A stretch of DNA of 64,000 nt, taken from positions 1,800,501 through 1,864,500 of the forward strand of contig NZ_QBTZ01000001.1 of the NCBI RefSeq assembly GCF_003058055.1, written 5' to 3'. The stretch is from Acidovorax sp. 107. Lineage in GTDB: Bacteria > Pseudomonadota > Gammaproteobacteria > Burkholderiales > Burkholderiaceae_C. Position numbers and translations under genes: made by a program. Below, piece after piece: positions 26,277 through 37,112 of the stretch. The notes under the pieces are model-generated. The model was not told the DNA's origin. It ran no database searches and saw only the letters and a list, made by a program, of their open reading frames with translations. Within the stretch, counting starts at the first letter, position 1, and each line of letters opens with the position of its first letter.

Positions 26277-27512
26277 ATGAAAAACATAGTAATTCTTGCC
26301 CGCCTATCCTGGCACTACCTGTGGTCGCGCCCGCTGGCGGCCGTGCTCAACCTGCTGGTGCTCACGCTGGGCCTCGCCGCCATCACGCTGGTGCTGCTGG
26401 TGGCCACGCAGCTCGACAAGGCGTTCGAGCGCGACCTGAGCGGCATCGACCTCGTGGTGGGCGCCAAGGGCAGCCCGCTGCAGCTCATCCTGGCGGGCGT
26501 GTTCCACATCGATGTGCCCACGGGCAATATCCCGCTGCAAGAGGTGCAGACGCTGCAGAAGAACCCGCTGGTGGCGCAGGTCATCCCGCTCAGCCTTGGC
26601 GACAGCTACCAGGGCTTTCGCATTGTGGGCACCACGCGGGACTACATCACGCACTACGGGGCCACGCTGGCCGAAGGCGCGCTGTGGCAGCAGCCGATGG
26701 ACGCGGTGCTGGGCGCCAGCGTGGCGCGGGGCATTGTCAAAGCCAGCCACCAAGGCGCGCCGCTGGTCGGCGCCACCTTCATCGGCAGCCACGGCCTGGG
26801 TGGAGGAGGGCATGCGCACGGCGACCACCCCTACCGCGTGAGCGGCGTGCTGGCGCCCTGCGGCTGTGTGCTGGACCGCCTGATCCTGACCAGCACCGAA
26901 TCCGTCTGGATGGTGCACGAGACCGCCACGGCCAACGATGCCGAAGACCTGGAAATCCTGAAGGAAGAGCGCGAGGTGACCGTGGCCCTGGTGCGCTACC
27001 GCACGCCCATGGCGGCCATCACGTTGCCGCGCCTGATCAACGGCGGCACATCAATGCAGGCGGCGGCGCCTGCTATCGAAGTTACACGCCTGCTGCGCCT
27101 GCTGGGCGTGGGCGCCGACGTGTTGCGCGCCTTTGGGGGCGTGCTGCTGGCCGTGGCCGCGCTCAGTGTGTTCATCGCCTTGTGGAATGCCGTGCGCGAG
27201 CGCCGCGCTGACCTGGCCATGCTTCGCATGCTGGGAGCGCCGCCGGGCCGCGTGGCAGGGCTGGTGCTGTGGGAGGCCCTTTGGCTGGCCGCGCTCGCGT
27301 CCATGCTGGGGTTGCTGCTGGGCCACGGCCTGGCGCAGGCCCTGGGCTGGGCATTGCAGGCGCAGGGCTTGCTACCGGTGACGGGCTGGATCTGGCTGCC
27401 CGCCGAAGCGGGGGTGCCACTGCTGGCCGCAGGCGTGGCGGCGGTGGCCGCGCTGCTGCCGGCGATGCAGGCCTACCGGACCGATGTGGCCGATCTGCTC
27501 AGCCAGCCATGA
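26277..27512 (+). CDS. FtsX/MacB-type ABC permease of the zinc locus
   Basis: 411 residues: one N-terminal membrane helix (residues about 20-45), a large periplasmic domain, and three C-terminal helices (about 280-400), the FtsX plan. The periplasmic domain carries candidate metal ligands HAHGDH (179-184) and CGC (195-197), which fits zinc handling. The first codons (ATGAAAAACATAGTAATT) are part of a dispersed repeat, so the current start was supplied or remodelled by that insertion. Works with the preceding ATPase. Confidence 0.85.
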   Translation: MKNIVILARLSWHYLWSRPLAAVLNLLVLTLGLAAITLVLLVATQLDKAFERDLSGIDLVVGAKGSPLQLILAGVFHIDVPTGNIPLQEVQTLQKNPLVAQVIPLSLGDSYQGFRIVGTTRDYITHYGATLAEGALWQQPMDAVLGASVARGIVKASHQGAPLVGATFIGSHGLGGGGHAHGDHPYRVSGVLAPCGCVLDRLILTSTESVWMVHETATANDAEDLEILKEEREVTVALVRYRTPMAAITLPRLINGGTSMQAAAPAIEVTRLLRLLGVGADVLRAFGGVLLAVAALSVFIALWNAVRERRADLAMLRMLGAPPGRVAGLVLWEALWLAALASMLGLLLGHGLAQALGWALQAQGLLPVTGWIWLPAEAGVPLLAAGVAAVAALLPAMQAYRTDVADLLSQP

Positions 27513-27577
27513 CCGCCCCGTTGAACACCCCCGTTTTTGTTTGACCCAGTTCTCTGAATCACCTGGAAGGACCCTTC

Positions 27578-27829
27578 ATGAAGCACCTCATCTCCGCGCT
27601 CGCCCTGGCCCCCATGCTCCTCGTTGGGGCACTGGTCCACGCGCAAGCCCACAACGACAAGGACACCCAGGAAGACATCGCCCGCCACCGTGCGATGGCC
27701 GCGGCGCACGAGGCGGCTGCCAAGTGCCTGGAATCCGGCAAGGGCCACGACCAGTGCCAGAAAGACCTGCAGGCTGCGTGCCGGAACCTGGCCATCGGAA
27801 AATACTGCGGCATGAAACACGCGCACTGA
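27578..27829 (+). CDS. small secreted Cys/His protein of the zinc locus
   Basis: 83 residues, family not recognised. A clear signal peptide ends near residue 22 (ALVHAQA). The mature 60 residues hold four Cys (50, 60, 68, 77) and several His, ending KHAH. The spacing C-x9-C-x7-C-x8-C suggests two disulfides or a metal site. AGGAAGG upstream of the ATG supports translation. The place between permease and DUF3299 genes suggests a periplasmic zinc carrier; that is inference. Confidence 0.75.
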   Translation: MKHLISALALAPMLLVGALVHAQAHNDKDTQEDIARHRAMAAAHEAAAKCLESGKGHDQCQKDLQAACRNLAIGKYCGMKHAH

Positions 27830-27871
27830 GCGCCTGTTTGTTTTGAAGCTTGTTCGCCCGGAGTCCCCGCC

Positions 27872-28501
27872 ATGTCCTGCACCTTGAACCCCTTGCCCGT
27901 CACCGGCCGGATGGCTCGCCTGGCTTGTATTGCCGCCGCGATGGCTCTGGCAGGCGGTGCACATGCGCAGCAAGGCGGTGCCACCAAACCCGCGCCGGGC
28001 GCTTTTGAGCGCGCCAAAGAAGGCGCGGCCGCTGCGCCGGTGCTGTCCTCGCCGCTGCCTGCGGGCGCGGGCACTGCGGTGCCTGCGGGGTCGGGCGCGG
28101 GGTATCACAGCCCCAACAGCCCGATTGCGCCGCTGCCGCAGCGCAACGATGTGGTGCCCTGGTCGGTGCTGACAGACCTGAGCAAGAAAACCACCAAGGA
28201 CGGCATCCTGCCCGTGTTCAACGACGCCCAGAAGGGCATGGACAAGACCACGCAGCGCATCCAGGGCTTCATGGTGCCGCTGGACGCCAAGCCGACGCAG
28301 ACGCACTTCATCCTTACCTCCGTGCCGCTGACCTGCTCGTTCTGCACACCGGGCGGGCCGGAGAGCATGGTCGAGGTCAAGGCCAAGACGCCCGTGCGCT
28401 ATTCGCTGGAGCCCGTGGTGGTGGAGGGCAAGTTCACCGTGCTGCCCAATGACCCCTATGGCCTGTACTACCGCGTGGTGGACGCGGTGCCGGTGAAATG
28501 A
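27872..28501 (+). CDS. DUF3299-like exported protein of the zinc locus
   Basis: 209 residues. A signal peptide ends near residue 34 (GGAHAQQ), then a Pro/Ala/Gly-rich linker and a C-terminal domain from about residue 95. The domain has RIQGFMVPLDAKPTQTHFIL, CSFCTPGGPESMVEV and NDPYGLYYRVVDAVPV, matching my memory of DUF3299. The CxxC may bind metal or form a disulfide. DUF3299 proteins are encoded beside FtsX-type permeases in zinc-regulated loci such as ZrgABCDE of Vibrio. Confidence 0.75.
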   Translation: MSCTLNPLPVTGRMARLACIAAAMALAGGAHAQQGGATKPAPGAFERAKEGAAAAPVLSSPLPAGAGTAVPAGSGAGYHSPNSPIAPLPQRNDVVPWSVLTDLSKKTTKDGILPVFNDAQKGMDKTTQRIQGFMVPLDAKPTQTHFILTSVPLTCSFCTPGGPESMVEVKAKTPVRYSLEPVVVEGKFTVLPNDPYGLYYRVVDAVPVK

Positions 28502-28558
28502 TCCACGGCTTTTGGCGCTGCCGCTTCTGCCGCAATCCTTTTCCCTTTCGTTCCTGAC

Positions 28559-29020
28559 GTGACCCGCTCGCTTCTTCGTCCCCCGTACCTGCCGTCCGCC
28601 GCCCTGCGCAGCGCGGTGGTGCGGCGCGTGGCGTTGGCGTGGCTGCTGCTGGCCCTGGTGGTTGTGCCCACGCTGGGGCGGCTGCACCAGGTGGTGCACG
28701 GGGGCGCGCTGGACCAGGCCCATGCCGGGCTACTGGCCGCGCCGTCGTCGCTGCCCGGGCAAACGGCGTGGGACCCGGCCCCCACTGCGCGGCCCGCTGC
28801 CACACCTGGCCACAGTCTGTGGCTGCCGTATCTGCTGGCCCACCACGCGCCGGTGGACTGCCTGTTGCTCGACCAGCTGGCGCTGGGCGACGCATTGCAT
28901 GCCGCCCCGCTGGCGCTGCCTGCGGCCGATGCGCCACTGCCGCCCACGGTGCACGTGGCAGGGCGGTCGAGCACACCCCACATTGCGCTGTTCCACGCGC
29001 GCGGCCCGCCGGTCGCCTGA
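28559..29020 (+). CDS. DUF2946-like small membrane-anchored protein
   Basis: 153 residues from a GTG start. One N-terminal membrane helix (residues about 24-40, VALAWLLLALVVVPTLG) is followed by a low-complexity Ala/Pro/His region with HQVVH, HHAPVDCLLLDQLALGD and a C-terminal FHARGPP. The H...DC..LDQ..LGD pattern resembles DUF2946-type proteins often found in metal-uptake loci; this is recalled, not searched. Function unknown; the His and Cys residues could bind zinc. Confidence 0.6.
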   Translation: MTRSLLRPPYLPSAALRSAVVRRVALAWLLLALVVVPTLGRLHQVVHGGALDQAHAGLLAAPSSLPGQTAWDPAPTARPAATPGHSLWLPYLLAHHAPVDCLLLDQLALGDALHAAPLALPAADAPLPPTVHVAGRSSTPHIALFHARGPPVA

Positions 29021-29035
29021 CGCGCAGCGCACCTC

Positions 29036-29202
29036 TAGGAACCCTCTACACGAATCAAGCGGCAAGTGGGCGCAGCGGATCGGGAAGGGCTGCAAGGCGC
29101 AAAACGCAGCAATAGCGGTAGCTATTGCGAGTATTTGCAACGCGGCAGACCGCCCGGGCCCGCTGATGCACACGGCGCGCTGATTTGTGCAGAGGGTCCC
29201 TA
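29036..29202. mobile_element. MITE-like element with about 25-bp terminal inverted repeats
   Basis: 167 bp with ends TAGGAACCCTCTACACGAAT and TAGGGACCCTCTGCACAAAT (the latter on the minus strand), about 20 of 25 bases matching. There is no room for a transposase. Inside is a second hairpin (GCAATAGC...GCTATTGC). It lies in the gap before the TonB receptor gene and may separate that gene from the operon promoter. Confidence 0.65.
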
Positions 29203-29354
29203 GCCCCACCTTCTCAGTCGGCGTACCCGCTGTGTGCCTTGCAGGGCAACGCGGCGGTGTTGTGCCTGCTGGCGAGGGGCGCGGTCTGCAGGCCGCAATA
29301 CGCAGGTTGAGCTGGCGGCTGCCAGCGGCCGTACCACGGCGCGTCCATCATTAC

Positions 29355-29412
29355 TCCTGTTTTCATAGCTGCTTGCGCATATTTCACTAGCGCTTGCAGC
29401 GGTTTTATTCAT
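29355..29412. repeat. dispersed Comamonadaceae-type palindromic repeat, copy upstream of the receptor gene
   Basis: Contains TTTTCATAGCTGCTTGCGCA and ACTAGCGCTTGCAGCGG, the same building blocks (AGCTATGAAAA and AAGCGCTAG in reverse) seen at eight or so other places in the window. Between the MITE and this copy (29203-29354) nothing recognisable was found. Confidence 0.6.
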
Positions 29413-29496
29413 CAACTCGCGCCCGGGGCGCGGGTCGGCATGCGCAGGCGCGTTGGCACCGCCAGCGCCGCGCATGCCTTGTTGCAGGCCACCACC

Positions 29497-31635
29497 ATGA
29501 CCCACACCTTTTCTAACCACCGCTTTATTTCCCGCCGCGCCCGTCCGGCCCTCCACCCCGTGGCTCTGGCAACTCTGCTGGCGCTGTCCAGCACCAGCGT
29601 TGCCACCCAGGCGCAGACTGCGCCCGCGCCCGCGCCCGTGCCCGCGCCCGCTGCGGCGGCGGATGCCGCACCCAGCCTGCCCGCTGTCACCGTGTCGGCC
29701 AGCGGCCTGCAACTGGGCGCCAGCGACATGACCACCCCCGCCACCGTGCTGGAAGGCGATGAACTGGTGCGGCGCCGCGAGGCCACGCTGGGCGAAACGC
29801 TGAACAGCGAACCCGGCATCACCAGCAGCCACTTTGGCGCCGGTGCCAGCCGCCCCATCATCCGCGGCATGGACGGCCCGCGCGTCAAGGTGCTGAGCGA
29901 TGGCGCCGAGCTGCACGACGCCTCCACCATCAGCCCCGACCACGCCGTGGTGTCCGAGCCGCTGCTGGCCACGCAGATCGAGGTGCTGCGCGGTCCCTCG
30001 GCCCTGGTCTATGGCAATGGCGCCGTGGGCGGCGTGGTCAACGTGCTCGACGGCAAGGTGCCCACCGCCATTCCGCAAAAGGGCTACGAAGGCAGTGCCG
30101 AGCTGCGCGCCAACTCGGGGGCGGGTGAGGGCGCCGGGGCCTTTTCGCTGACGGGTGGGGCGGGCAACCTGGCTGTGCATGTGGAAGGCGTGGCGCGGGA
30201 CGCGGGCGACTACCGCGTGGGCAAGGGCTGGTCGGGCGGCAGCAAGGTGCTGGGCAGCTTCAACCGCACCGACGCTGGCAGCGTGGGCCTGTCTTGGGTG
30301 GGCGACCAGGGCTACCTGGGGGCGGCCTACACCCGCCAGACCGCCAAATACGGCCTGCCTGGCCACAACCACAGCTTTGACGGCTGCCACACCCATGGCG
30401 ACCACCTGCACTGCAGCGCCCATGCGGACGACGAAGCCGACGGCCATGACCACGACCATGACGCTGCGGCAGGCGATGTGCCGGTGGTGGACCTGCGCAG
30501 CGAACGCTTTGACGTGCGGGGCGAGCTGCGCAACCCGTTTGCGGGCTTCTCGGCACTGCGTCTGCGCGCGGGCGTCACCGACTACAAACATGATGAGGTC
30601 GAAGACGGTGCCATCAGCACCACTTTCAAGAACAAGGCCTACGACACGCGCGTGGAACTGCAGCACGAGCCCATCGGTGGCTTCAAGGGCGTGATCGGCC
30701 TGCAGACCTCGCAGCGCAAGTTCAGCGCCGAGGGCGAGGAGGCCTATGTGCAGCCCACCGTGACCCGCAAGACGGGCCTCTTCGTGCTGGAGGAGTACCG
30801 CTGGAACGACTGGCGCTTTGAAGCGGCCCTGCGCCACGACCGCCAGACGGCCGAGGCCCAGACCAGCGGCATCGAGCGCAGCCACAACGGCACTTCGGCA
30901 TCGCTGGGCGCGGTGTGGAAGTTCACGCCCGGCTACCAGGTGGGCACCTCGTTCACCCGCGCCAGCCGCGCCCCGTCGGCCGAAGAGCTGTACGCCCAGG
31001 GCCTGCACATGGCCACCAGCACGTACGAACGCGGCAATGCCGACCTGCGCTCCGAAATCTCGCAGAACATCGATGTCAGCCTGAAGAAGACCAGTGGCGA
31101 CACCACCTTTGGCGTGAGCGTGTTCCGCAACCGCATCAACAACTACATCTACGGCCGCACGCTGGACGAGCTGGATGGGCTGCAGCTGCTGCAGTACAGC
31201 CAGGCCGACGCCACCTTCACCGGCATTGAAGGTCAGGTGCGCCAGCGCCTCACGCGCAATTTGGGCATCACGCTGTTTGGCGACACCGTGCGCGCCAAGC
31301 TGGACGGCGGTGGCCTGCTGCCGCGCATCCCGGCCACCCGCGCCGGTGTACGGCTGGACGCCAACTGGCAGGCGTGGGAAGGCCAGGTGGAATGGGTGCA
31401 GGTGGCCCGCCAGAACCGCGTGGCCGACTTTGAAACCGCCACGCCCGGCTACGGCATGCTGAACCTGGGCGTGAGCTACAACGGTCAGTTCAGCAGCAGC
31501 GGCACCCCTTGGCAGGTGTACCTGAAGGCCAACAACCTGACGGACCGCCTGGCGTACGCGCACACCTCGTTCATCAAGACCGCTGCGCCGCTGATGGGCC
31601 GCAACATCACGCTGGGGGTGAAGGTGGCGTTCTGA
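29497..31635 (+). CDS. znuD: ZnuD-like TonB-dependent outer membrane zinc receptor
   Basis: 712 residues: signal peptide to about residue 40, Pro/Ala linker, TonB-box-like LPAVTVSAS, plug domain (RPIIRGMDGPRVKVLSDG, VEVLRGPSALVYGNGA-like segment) and a 22-strand barrel ending in the C-terminal Phe (KVAF). An extracellular loop at about 289-322 is strikingly metal-binding: Cys297 and Cys306 bracket HTHGDHLH, followed by DEADGHDHDHD. This is the hallmark of neisserial ZnuD. The ATG at 29497 is chosen because the longer form adds no signal features. Zinc control through the upstream zur is likely, but no Zur-like palindrome was seen directly before it. Confidence 0.9.
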   Translation: MTHTFSNHRFISRRARPALHPVALATLLALSSTSVATQAQTAPAPAPVPAPAAAADAAPSLPAVTVSASGLQLGASDMTTPATVLEGDELVRRREATLGETLNSEPGITSSHFGAGASRPIIRGMDGPRVKVLSDGAELHDASTISPDHAVVSEPLLATQIEVLRGPSALVYGNGAVGGVVNVLDGKVPTAIPQKGYEGSAELRANSGAGEGAGAFSLTGGAGNLAVHVEGVARDAGDYRVGKGWSGGSKVLGSFNRTDAGSVGLSWVGDQGYLGAAYTRQTAKYGLPGHNHSFDGCHTHGDHLHCSAHADDEADGHDHDHDAAAGDVPVVDLRSERFDVRGELRNPFAGFSALRLRAGVTDYKHDEVEDGAISTTFKNKAYDTRVELQHEPIGGFKGVIGLQTSQRKFSAEGEEAYVQPTVTRKTGLFVLEEYRWNDWRFEAALRHDRQTAEAQTSGIERSHNGTSASLGAVWKFTPGYQVGTSFTRASRAPSAEELYAQGLHMATSTYERGNADLRSEISQNIDVSLKKTSGDTTFGVSVFRNRINNYIYGRTLDELDGLQLLQYSQADATFTGIEGQVRQRLTRNLGITLFGDTVRAKLDGGGLLPRIPATRAGVRLDANWQAWEGQVEWVQVARQNRVADFETATPGYGMLNLGVSYNGQFSSSGTPWQVYLKANNLTDRLAYAHTSFIKTAAPLMGRNITLGVKVAF

Positions 31636-31936
31636 ACGTTAACGCCGTCGTGACGTGAGTGAGCCAGCGCCGAGGAAGAGGATTGCCCGCTCACGTATCT
31701 CCAGGTCCCAAACTACCCAAGCCAAGAGCGGCCTGGATTCACACCATCCTCGGTTTGACACAGTTGATCTTTCGCTCCGTGAACGCGATGCTGCCTCGGT
31801 CATCGTGATCGCGCACGCCCGATTCTGGAATAGGATTGGCACCGCAGCGGGCAACCCAATGCCGGGCTGCGCGACACACCAAGGACTTGCTCAACGCGGC
31901 CCTGCATGTATCTGACCCGTTTTGCGATATCCCTGC
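31636..31936. other. intergenic stretch without a recognised feature
   Basis: About 300 bp between the receptor and the PAS-GGDEF gene. Short open frames exist but lack ribosome sites and protein-like composition. No clear terminator hairpin with T run was found. Confidence 0.4.
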
Positions 31937-33559
31937 ATGCCCACCACCCCAACGCCATCCGCGAACCTGCTGCAACTGCTCCCTGAGGCGGTGGTGCAGA
32001 CCGATGCGCTGTGGGAGATCACGTATCTGAACCCGGCGTGGCACAAGCTCACCGGCCATCCAGTGGAGACTGCGCTCGGCCGGTCTTTGCTGGAGTTCGT
32101 GCATCCCGACGACATCGGCACCATGCGTTCGGGTATGCCGGTGTTCCGCCTGCGCTTTGCCGACGCGGACTACCGCTGGGTGCGGCTGCAGTTCCACCCC
32201 GAGACAGATGCGGCGGAGCGGGTGATCAGCCGCCAGGGTGTCCTGATCGAGATCACCGAGGTCACCGAGCAGGTGCTGGTGGAGGTTCGCCAGCGCTTTC
32301 TGCGCTTGCTGGAAACCATTGACGGTGTGGTGTGGGAAGCTGAAATCGGCGTGGGCAACACCTTTCTGAGCCCGCAGGTCGAACGCTTGTTCGGCTATTC
32401 CGTCGAGGAGTGGCGGGCCGACCCGGGCTTCTGGCGGGCGCATGTGCATCCCGATGATCTGGAGGAGGCCCTGCGCATCGACGATGCCGCTTACAACGCC
32501 ACGCACAGCCACGCCTACGAGATGAGCTACCGGCTGATTGCCAAGTCGGGCAAGGTCGTGTGGGTGCGTGACCTGTGCCGCGCGGTGGTCGAACCCGGCC
32601 GGCCGAACCGCATGATCGGCCTGATGATCGACGTTACCCAGGAGAAGAACACCGAGCTTGAATTGCTGCGCTCCGAAAACCGCTATTCGCTGGCGACCCG
32701 CGGGTCCAATGACGGCATCTGGTATTGGGACTTGCGCACGGACACCCTGCATGTGTCGGGGCGCTTTCTCCAGATCGTCGGGCTGGGTAACCGCGATCAT
32801 GTGTATGAGGGCGGCTGGCGCTTTCTGGAGCAACTCATCGACCGCGAGGATCGCGCCCGCGTACAGGAGGCCTACCGCAGGCACCTGTCCGGAAGCAGCG
32901 CGAATTTTTCGGTGGACTTCCGCGCGTTCCACGGAGCGGGACGGCTGGTATGGGTCAATTGGCGCGGACTCGCCGAGTTCGAAGAGGGCGTTGCGGTGCG
33001 CATGGCAGGCTCGTTGAGCGATCTGGCCGAGCGCGGCAGCTCCTACGACGCGCTGACCAACTTGCCCGGCCGGCCGCTGTTCCACGACCGCCTTGCGCAA
33101 CTGATCGCGCTGCACCAGATTGAGGCGGAGAACGGTGATGGCGTACCGACGCGCGGTGGAGCCACGATGTTCGCCGTGCTGCTGCTGGACCTCAACGGGT
33201 TCAAGGCGGTCAACGACTGCTACGGACACCATGTGGGAGACCAGCTACTGCAGCAGGTGGCGCGGCGGCTCGAATCCTGCGTGCGAGCGGTGGATCTGGT
33301 CGCGCGCATGAGTGGCGACGAGTTCAATGTGCTGTTGGAGTCGATTGATCTCGCTGAAGCCAGCCAACGCGCCCAGCAGATCGCGGCCGCGCTTGCTGCG
33401 CCCTATGTGATTGGCGAACACACCGTGATCAGTGGCGCGAGTATCGGGTTGGTCAGCAGCGCATCCAGGCTTGCAACCGTCGACGACTACCTGCGCGCGG
33501 CAGACACTGCCATGTACCGGGCCAAAAGTCAGTCATTGGGCGTGTGCGTGACCCAATAA
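31937..33559 (+). CDS. triple-PAS diguanylate cyclase-like protein
   Basis: 540 residues with no signal peptide or membrane helix, so cytosolic. Three PAS/PAC units are seen at about 10-115, 120-240 and 250-365 (for example WVRLQFHPE, YRLIAKSGKVVWVRD, VDFRAFHGAGRLVWVN), then a GGDEF domain with LLLDLNGFKAVNDCYGHHVG. The signature reads SGDEF (residues 459-463), and an RxxD inhibitory site RAVD sits five residues before it. SGDEF-type domains are often active, so synthesis of cyclic-di-GMP with product inhibition is likely. There is no EAL domain. The sensed signal is unknown. Confidence 0.9.
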   Translation: MPTTPTPSANLLQLLPEAVVQTDALWEITYLNPAWHKLTGHPVETALGRSLLEFVHPDDIGTMRSGMPVFRLRFADADYRWVRLQFHPETDAAERVISRQGVLIEITEVTEQVLVEVRQRFLRLLETIDGVVWEAEIGVGNTFLSPQVERLFGYSVEEWRADPGFWRAHVHPDDLEEALRIDDAAYNATHSHAYEMSYRLIAKSGKVVWVRDLCRAVVEPGRPNRMIGLMIDVTQEKNTELELLRSENRYSLATRGSNDGIWYWDLRTDTLHVSGRFLQIVGLGNRDHVYEGGWRFLEQLIDREDRARVQEAYRRHLSGSSANFSVDFRAFHGAGRLVWVNWRGLAEFEEGVAVRMAGSLSDLAERGSSYDALTNLPGRPLFHDRLAQLIALHQIEAENGDGVPTRGGATMFAVLLLDLNGFKAVNDCYGHHVGDQLLQQVARRLESCVRAVDLVARMSGDEFNVLLESIDLAEASQRAQQIAAALAAPYVIGEHTVISGASIGLVSSASRLATVDDYLRAADTAMYRAKSQSLGVCVTQ

Positions 33560-33622
33560 GGCGTCGTGGCCACGCCTGGCGAGGGCGTGCTGATTCGGGC
33601 TGCAGGGCCGCAAGCGGCTGGC

Positions 33623-34711
33623 TCAAGGAACAATCGCCACCGATTTGACCTGGGCCCACACCGTGCTGCCGGGTGCCACGCCCAGCGCGTGCAGGGACCG
33701 GTGGGTGACCCGCGCCAGCAAAAATGACTCGCCACAGCGCAGCCGCACCAGCGCCTGCGAAGGGTGTGCGTCGGGCGCTATGGAGTCGATCACGCAGGGC
33801 AGGTGGTTCTGGATGCTGGTCTGCATGGGCTCCTGCACCGTCAGGCTCACATCGCGGGCCAGCACCCGCAGCCGCACCGACTGGCCCACGGGCAGGCCGC
33901 TGTCGCGCAACCACATGGCGCCACCTGCAAAGCCCACGCGCGCCAGATGCCAGGCCGTGTCCCGCTCCAGCACCTGGCCGCGCAGCAGTGCGCCCGCGTC
34001 GTCGCCCAGCACCACCGGCAGTTGTACGGACGACAGCACCTGGTCCACCGGCCCGGCGGCCTTCACCCGGCCTCCGCCCAGCACTACCAGGTGGTCGGCC
34101 AGCCGCGCCAGTTCGTCGGCAGAGTGCGTGACATACAGCATGGGAATGTGCAGCTCATCGCGCAGGCGCTCCAGCCAGGGCATGATTTCCTGGCGCCGCG
34201 CCAGGTCAAGGGCGGCCATGGGTTCGTCCAGCAGCAGCAGGCGGGGCGAGGTTGCCAGGGCGCGGGCAATGGCCACCCGCTGGCGCTCGCCGCCCGACAG
34301 CTGGCCCGGCCGGCGCTGCAGCAGGCGGCCGATGCCCAGCAGCTCGATGGCGGCCTGCAGCGTGGCCTCGGCCTGCGCAGACCGGGCGCGATTCAGGCCA
34401 TACCGCAGGTTGCCCAGCACGTTGAGGTGCTCGAACAAGCTGGCCTCCTGGAACACATAGCCCAGCGCCCGCTGGTGCGTGGGCAGAAACACCTGGGCAG
34501 CATCGTCTTGCCACACCTCGCCGGCCACGGCCACCAGGCCAGGGCGTGCGCGCTCCAGCCCCGCCACACAGCGCAGCACGCTGGTTTTGCCCGAGCCCGA
34601 TGTGCCGAACAACACCGTGATACCGCTACCGGGCAGGTGCAAGTCCACATTCAGTTCAAAGTCGGCACGCGGCAGCGCGAGCCGGATGCGCAGGTCGCCG
34701 GGCGCACTCAT
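33623..34711 (-). CDS. modC: molybdate ABC transporter ATPase ModC
   Basis: 362 residues. Walker [10 protein letters not shown], signature [16 protein letters not shown], Walker [17 protein letters not shown], and a C-terminal MOP domain ([13 protein letters not shown], then [17 protein letters not shown]) that binds molybdate and is specific to ModC. Start overlaps the modB stop (ATGA). The longer in-frame extension runs across modB and is rejected. Converges with the PAS-GGDEF gene with a 63-bp gap. Confidence 0.95.
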   Translation of the reverse strand: MSAPGDLRIRLALPRADFELNVDLHLPGSGITVLFGTSGSGKTSVLRCVAGLERARPGLVAVAGEVWQDDAAQVFLPTHQRALGYVFQEASLFEHLNVLGNLRYGLNRARSAQAEATLQAAIELLGIGRLLQRRPGQLSGGERQRVAIARALATSPRLLLLDEPMAALDLARRQEIMPWLERLRDELHIPMLYVTHSADELARLADHLVVLGGGRVKAAGPVDQVLSSVQLPVVLGDDAGALLRGQVLERDTAWHLARVGFAGGAMWLRDSGLPVGQSVRLRVLARDVSLTVQEPMQTSIQNHLPCVIDSIAPDAHPSQALVRLRCGESFLLARVTHRSLHALGVAPGSTVWAQVKSVAIVP

Positions 34712-35391
34712 GGCAGCACCCGCGAGCCACGGTTCTTGAGCAGCGCCAGGCACAGCAGCACCACGAACGAGAACAGCACCATGCCGCCCGCCAGCCAGTG
34801 CGCCTGGGCGTATTCCATGGCCTCGACATGGCCGTAGATCTGGGTCGAGACCACCCGTGTCTTGCCCGGGATATTGCCGCCAATCATCAGCACCACGCCA
34901 AACTCGCCCACCGTGTGGGCAAAACTCAGGATGGCTGCGGTGAGCAGGCCAGTGCGGGCCTGCGGGAGGGCCACGGTAAAAAACGCATCCAGCGGGCTGG
35001 CCCGCAGGGTGGCGGCCACCTCCATCGGGCGGCGACCCATGGACTCGAAAGCGTGCTGCAGCGGCTGCACCGCAAACGGCATCGAAAACACCACCGAGCC
35101 AATCACCAACCCGGTAAAAGTGAACGACAGCAGGCCCCAGCCCATGGCCTGCGTGAACTGCCCCAGCGGCCCGGCGGGCCCCATGGCCACCAGCAGGTAA
35201 AAGCCAAGCACCGAGGGCGGCAGCACCAGCGGCAGGGTCACGAAGGCGCCCACCGGCCCCTTCCACCACGACTCGGTTTGCGACAGCCACCAGGCCAGCG
35301 GCGTGGCGATCAACAGCAGCACGAGGGTGGTGAGGGTGGCAAGCTGCAGGGTCAGCCAGACGGCTTGCAGTGCTTCAGGGCCCAGGGGCAT
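34708..35391 (-). CDS. modB: molybdate ABC transporter permease ModB
   Basis: 227 residues with five to six membrane helices. The EAA loop [20 protein letters not shown] and [20 protein letters not shown] are standard ModB features. It lies between modA and modC in the usual gene order and forms the membrane channel for molybdate. Confidence 0.95.
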   Translation of the reverse strand: MPLGPEALQAVWLTLQLATLTTLVLLLIATPLAWWLSQTESWWKGPVGAFVTLPLVLPPSVLGFYLLVAMGPAGPLGQFTQAMGWGLLSFTFTGLVIGSVVFSMPFAVQPLQHAFESMGRRPMEVAATLRASPLDAFFTVALPQARTGLLTAAILSFAHTVGEFGVVLMIGGNIPGKTRVVSTQIYGHVEAMEYAQAHWLAGGMVLFSFVVLLCLALLKNRGSRVLP

Positions 35392-35430
35392 GGAGGAAAA
35401 AGGCGGTGGCAGAGATGGTGTGTAAGTATC

Positions 35431-37046
<1,616 letters not shown>

Positions 37047-37112
37047 GGGTTGACCGCCCTCCAGCGCATTGAAGAACCTGTTCAAACAGCTAGGAGGGCC
37101 AGCGGCCCCCCA

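Noticed and set aside
29200..31563. 787-codon antisense frame over the ZnuD-like receptor
   Set aside because: Receptor motifs and signal peptide on the plus strand are decisive; the antisense frame has Gly/Ala/His shadow composition.
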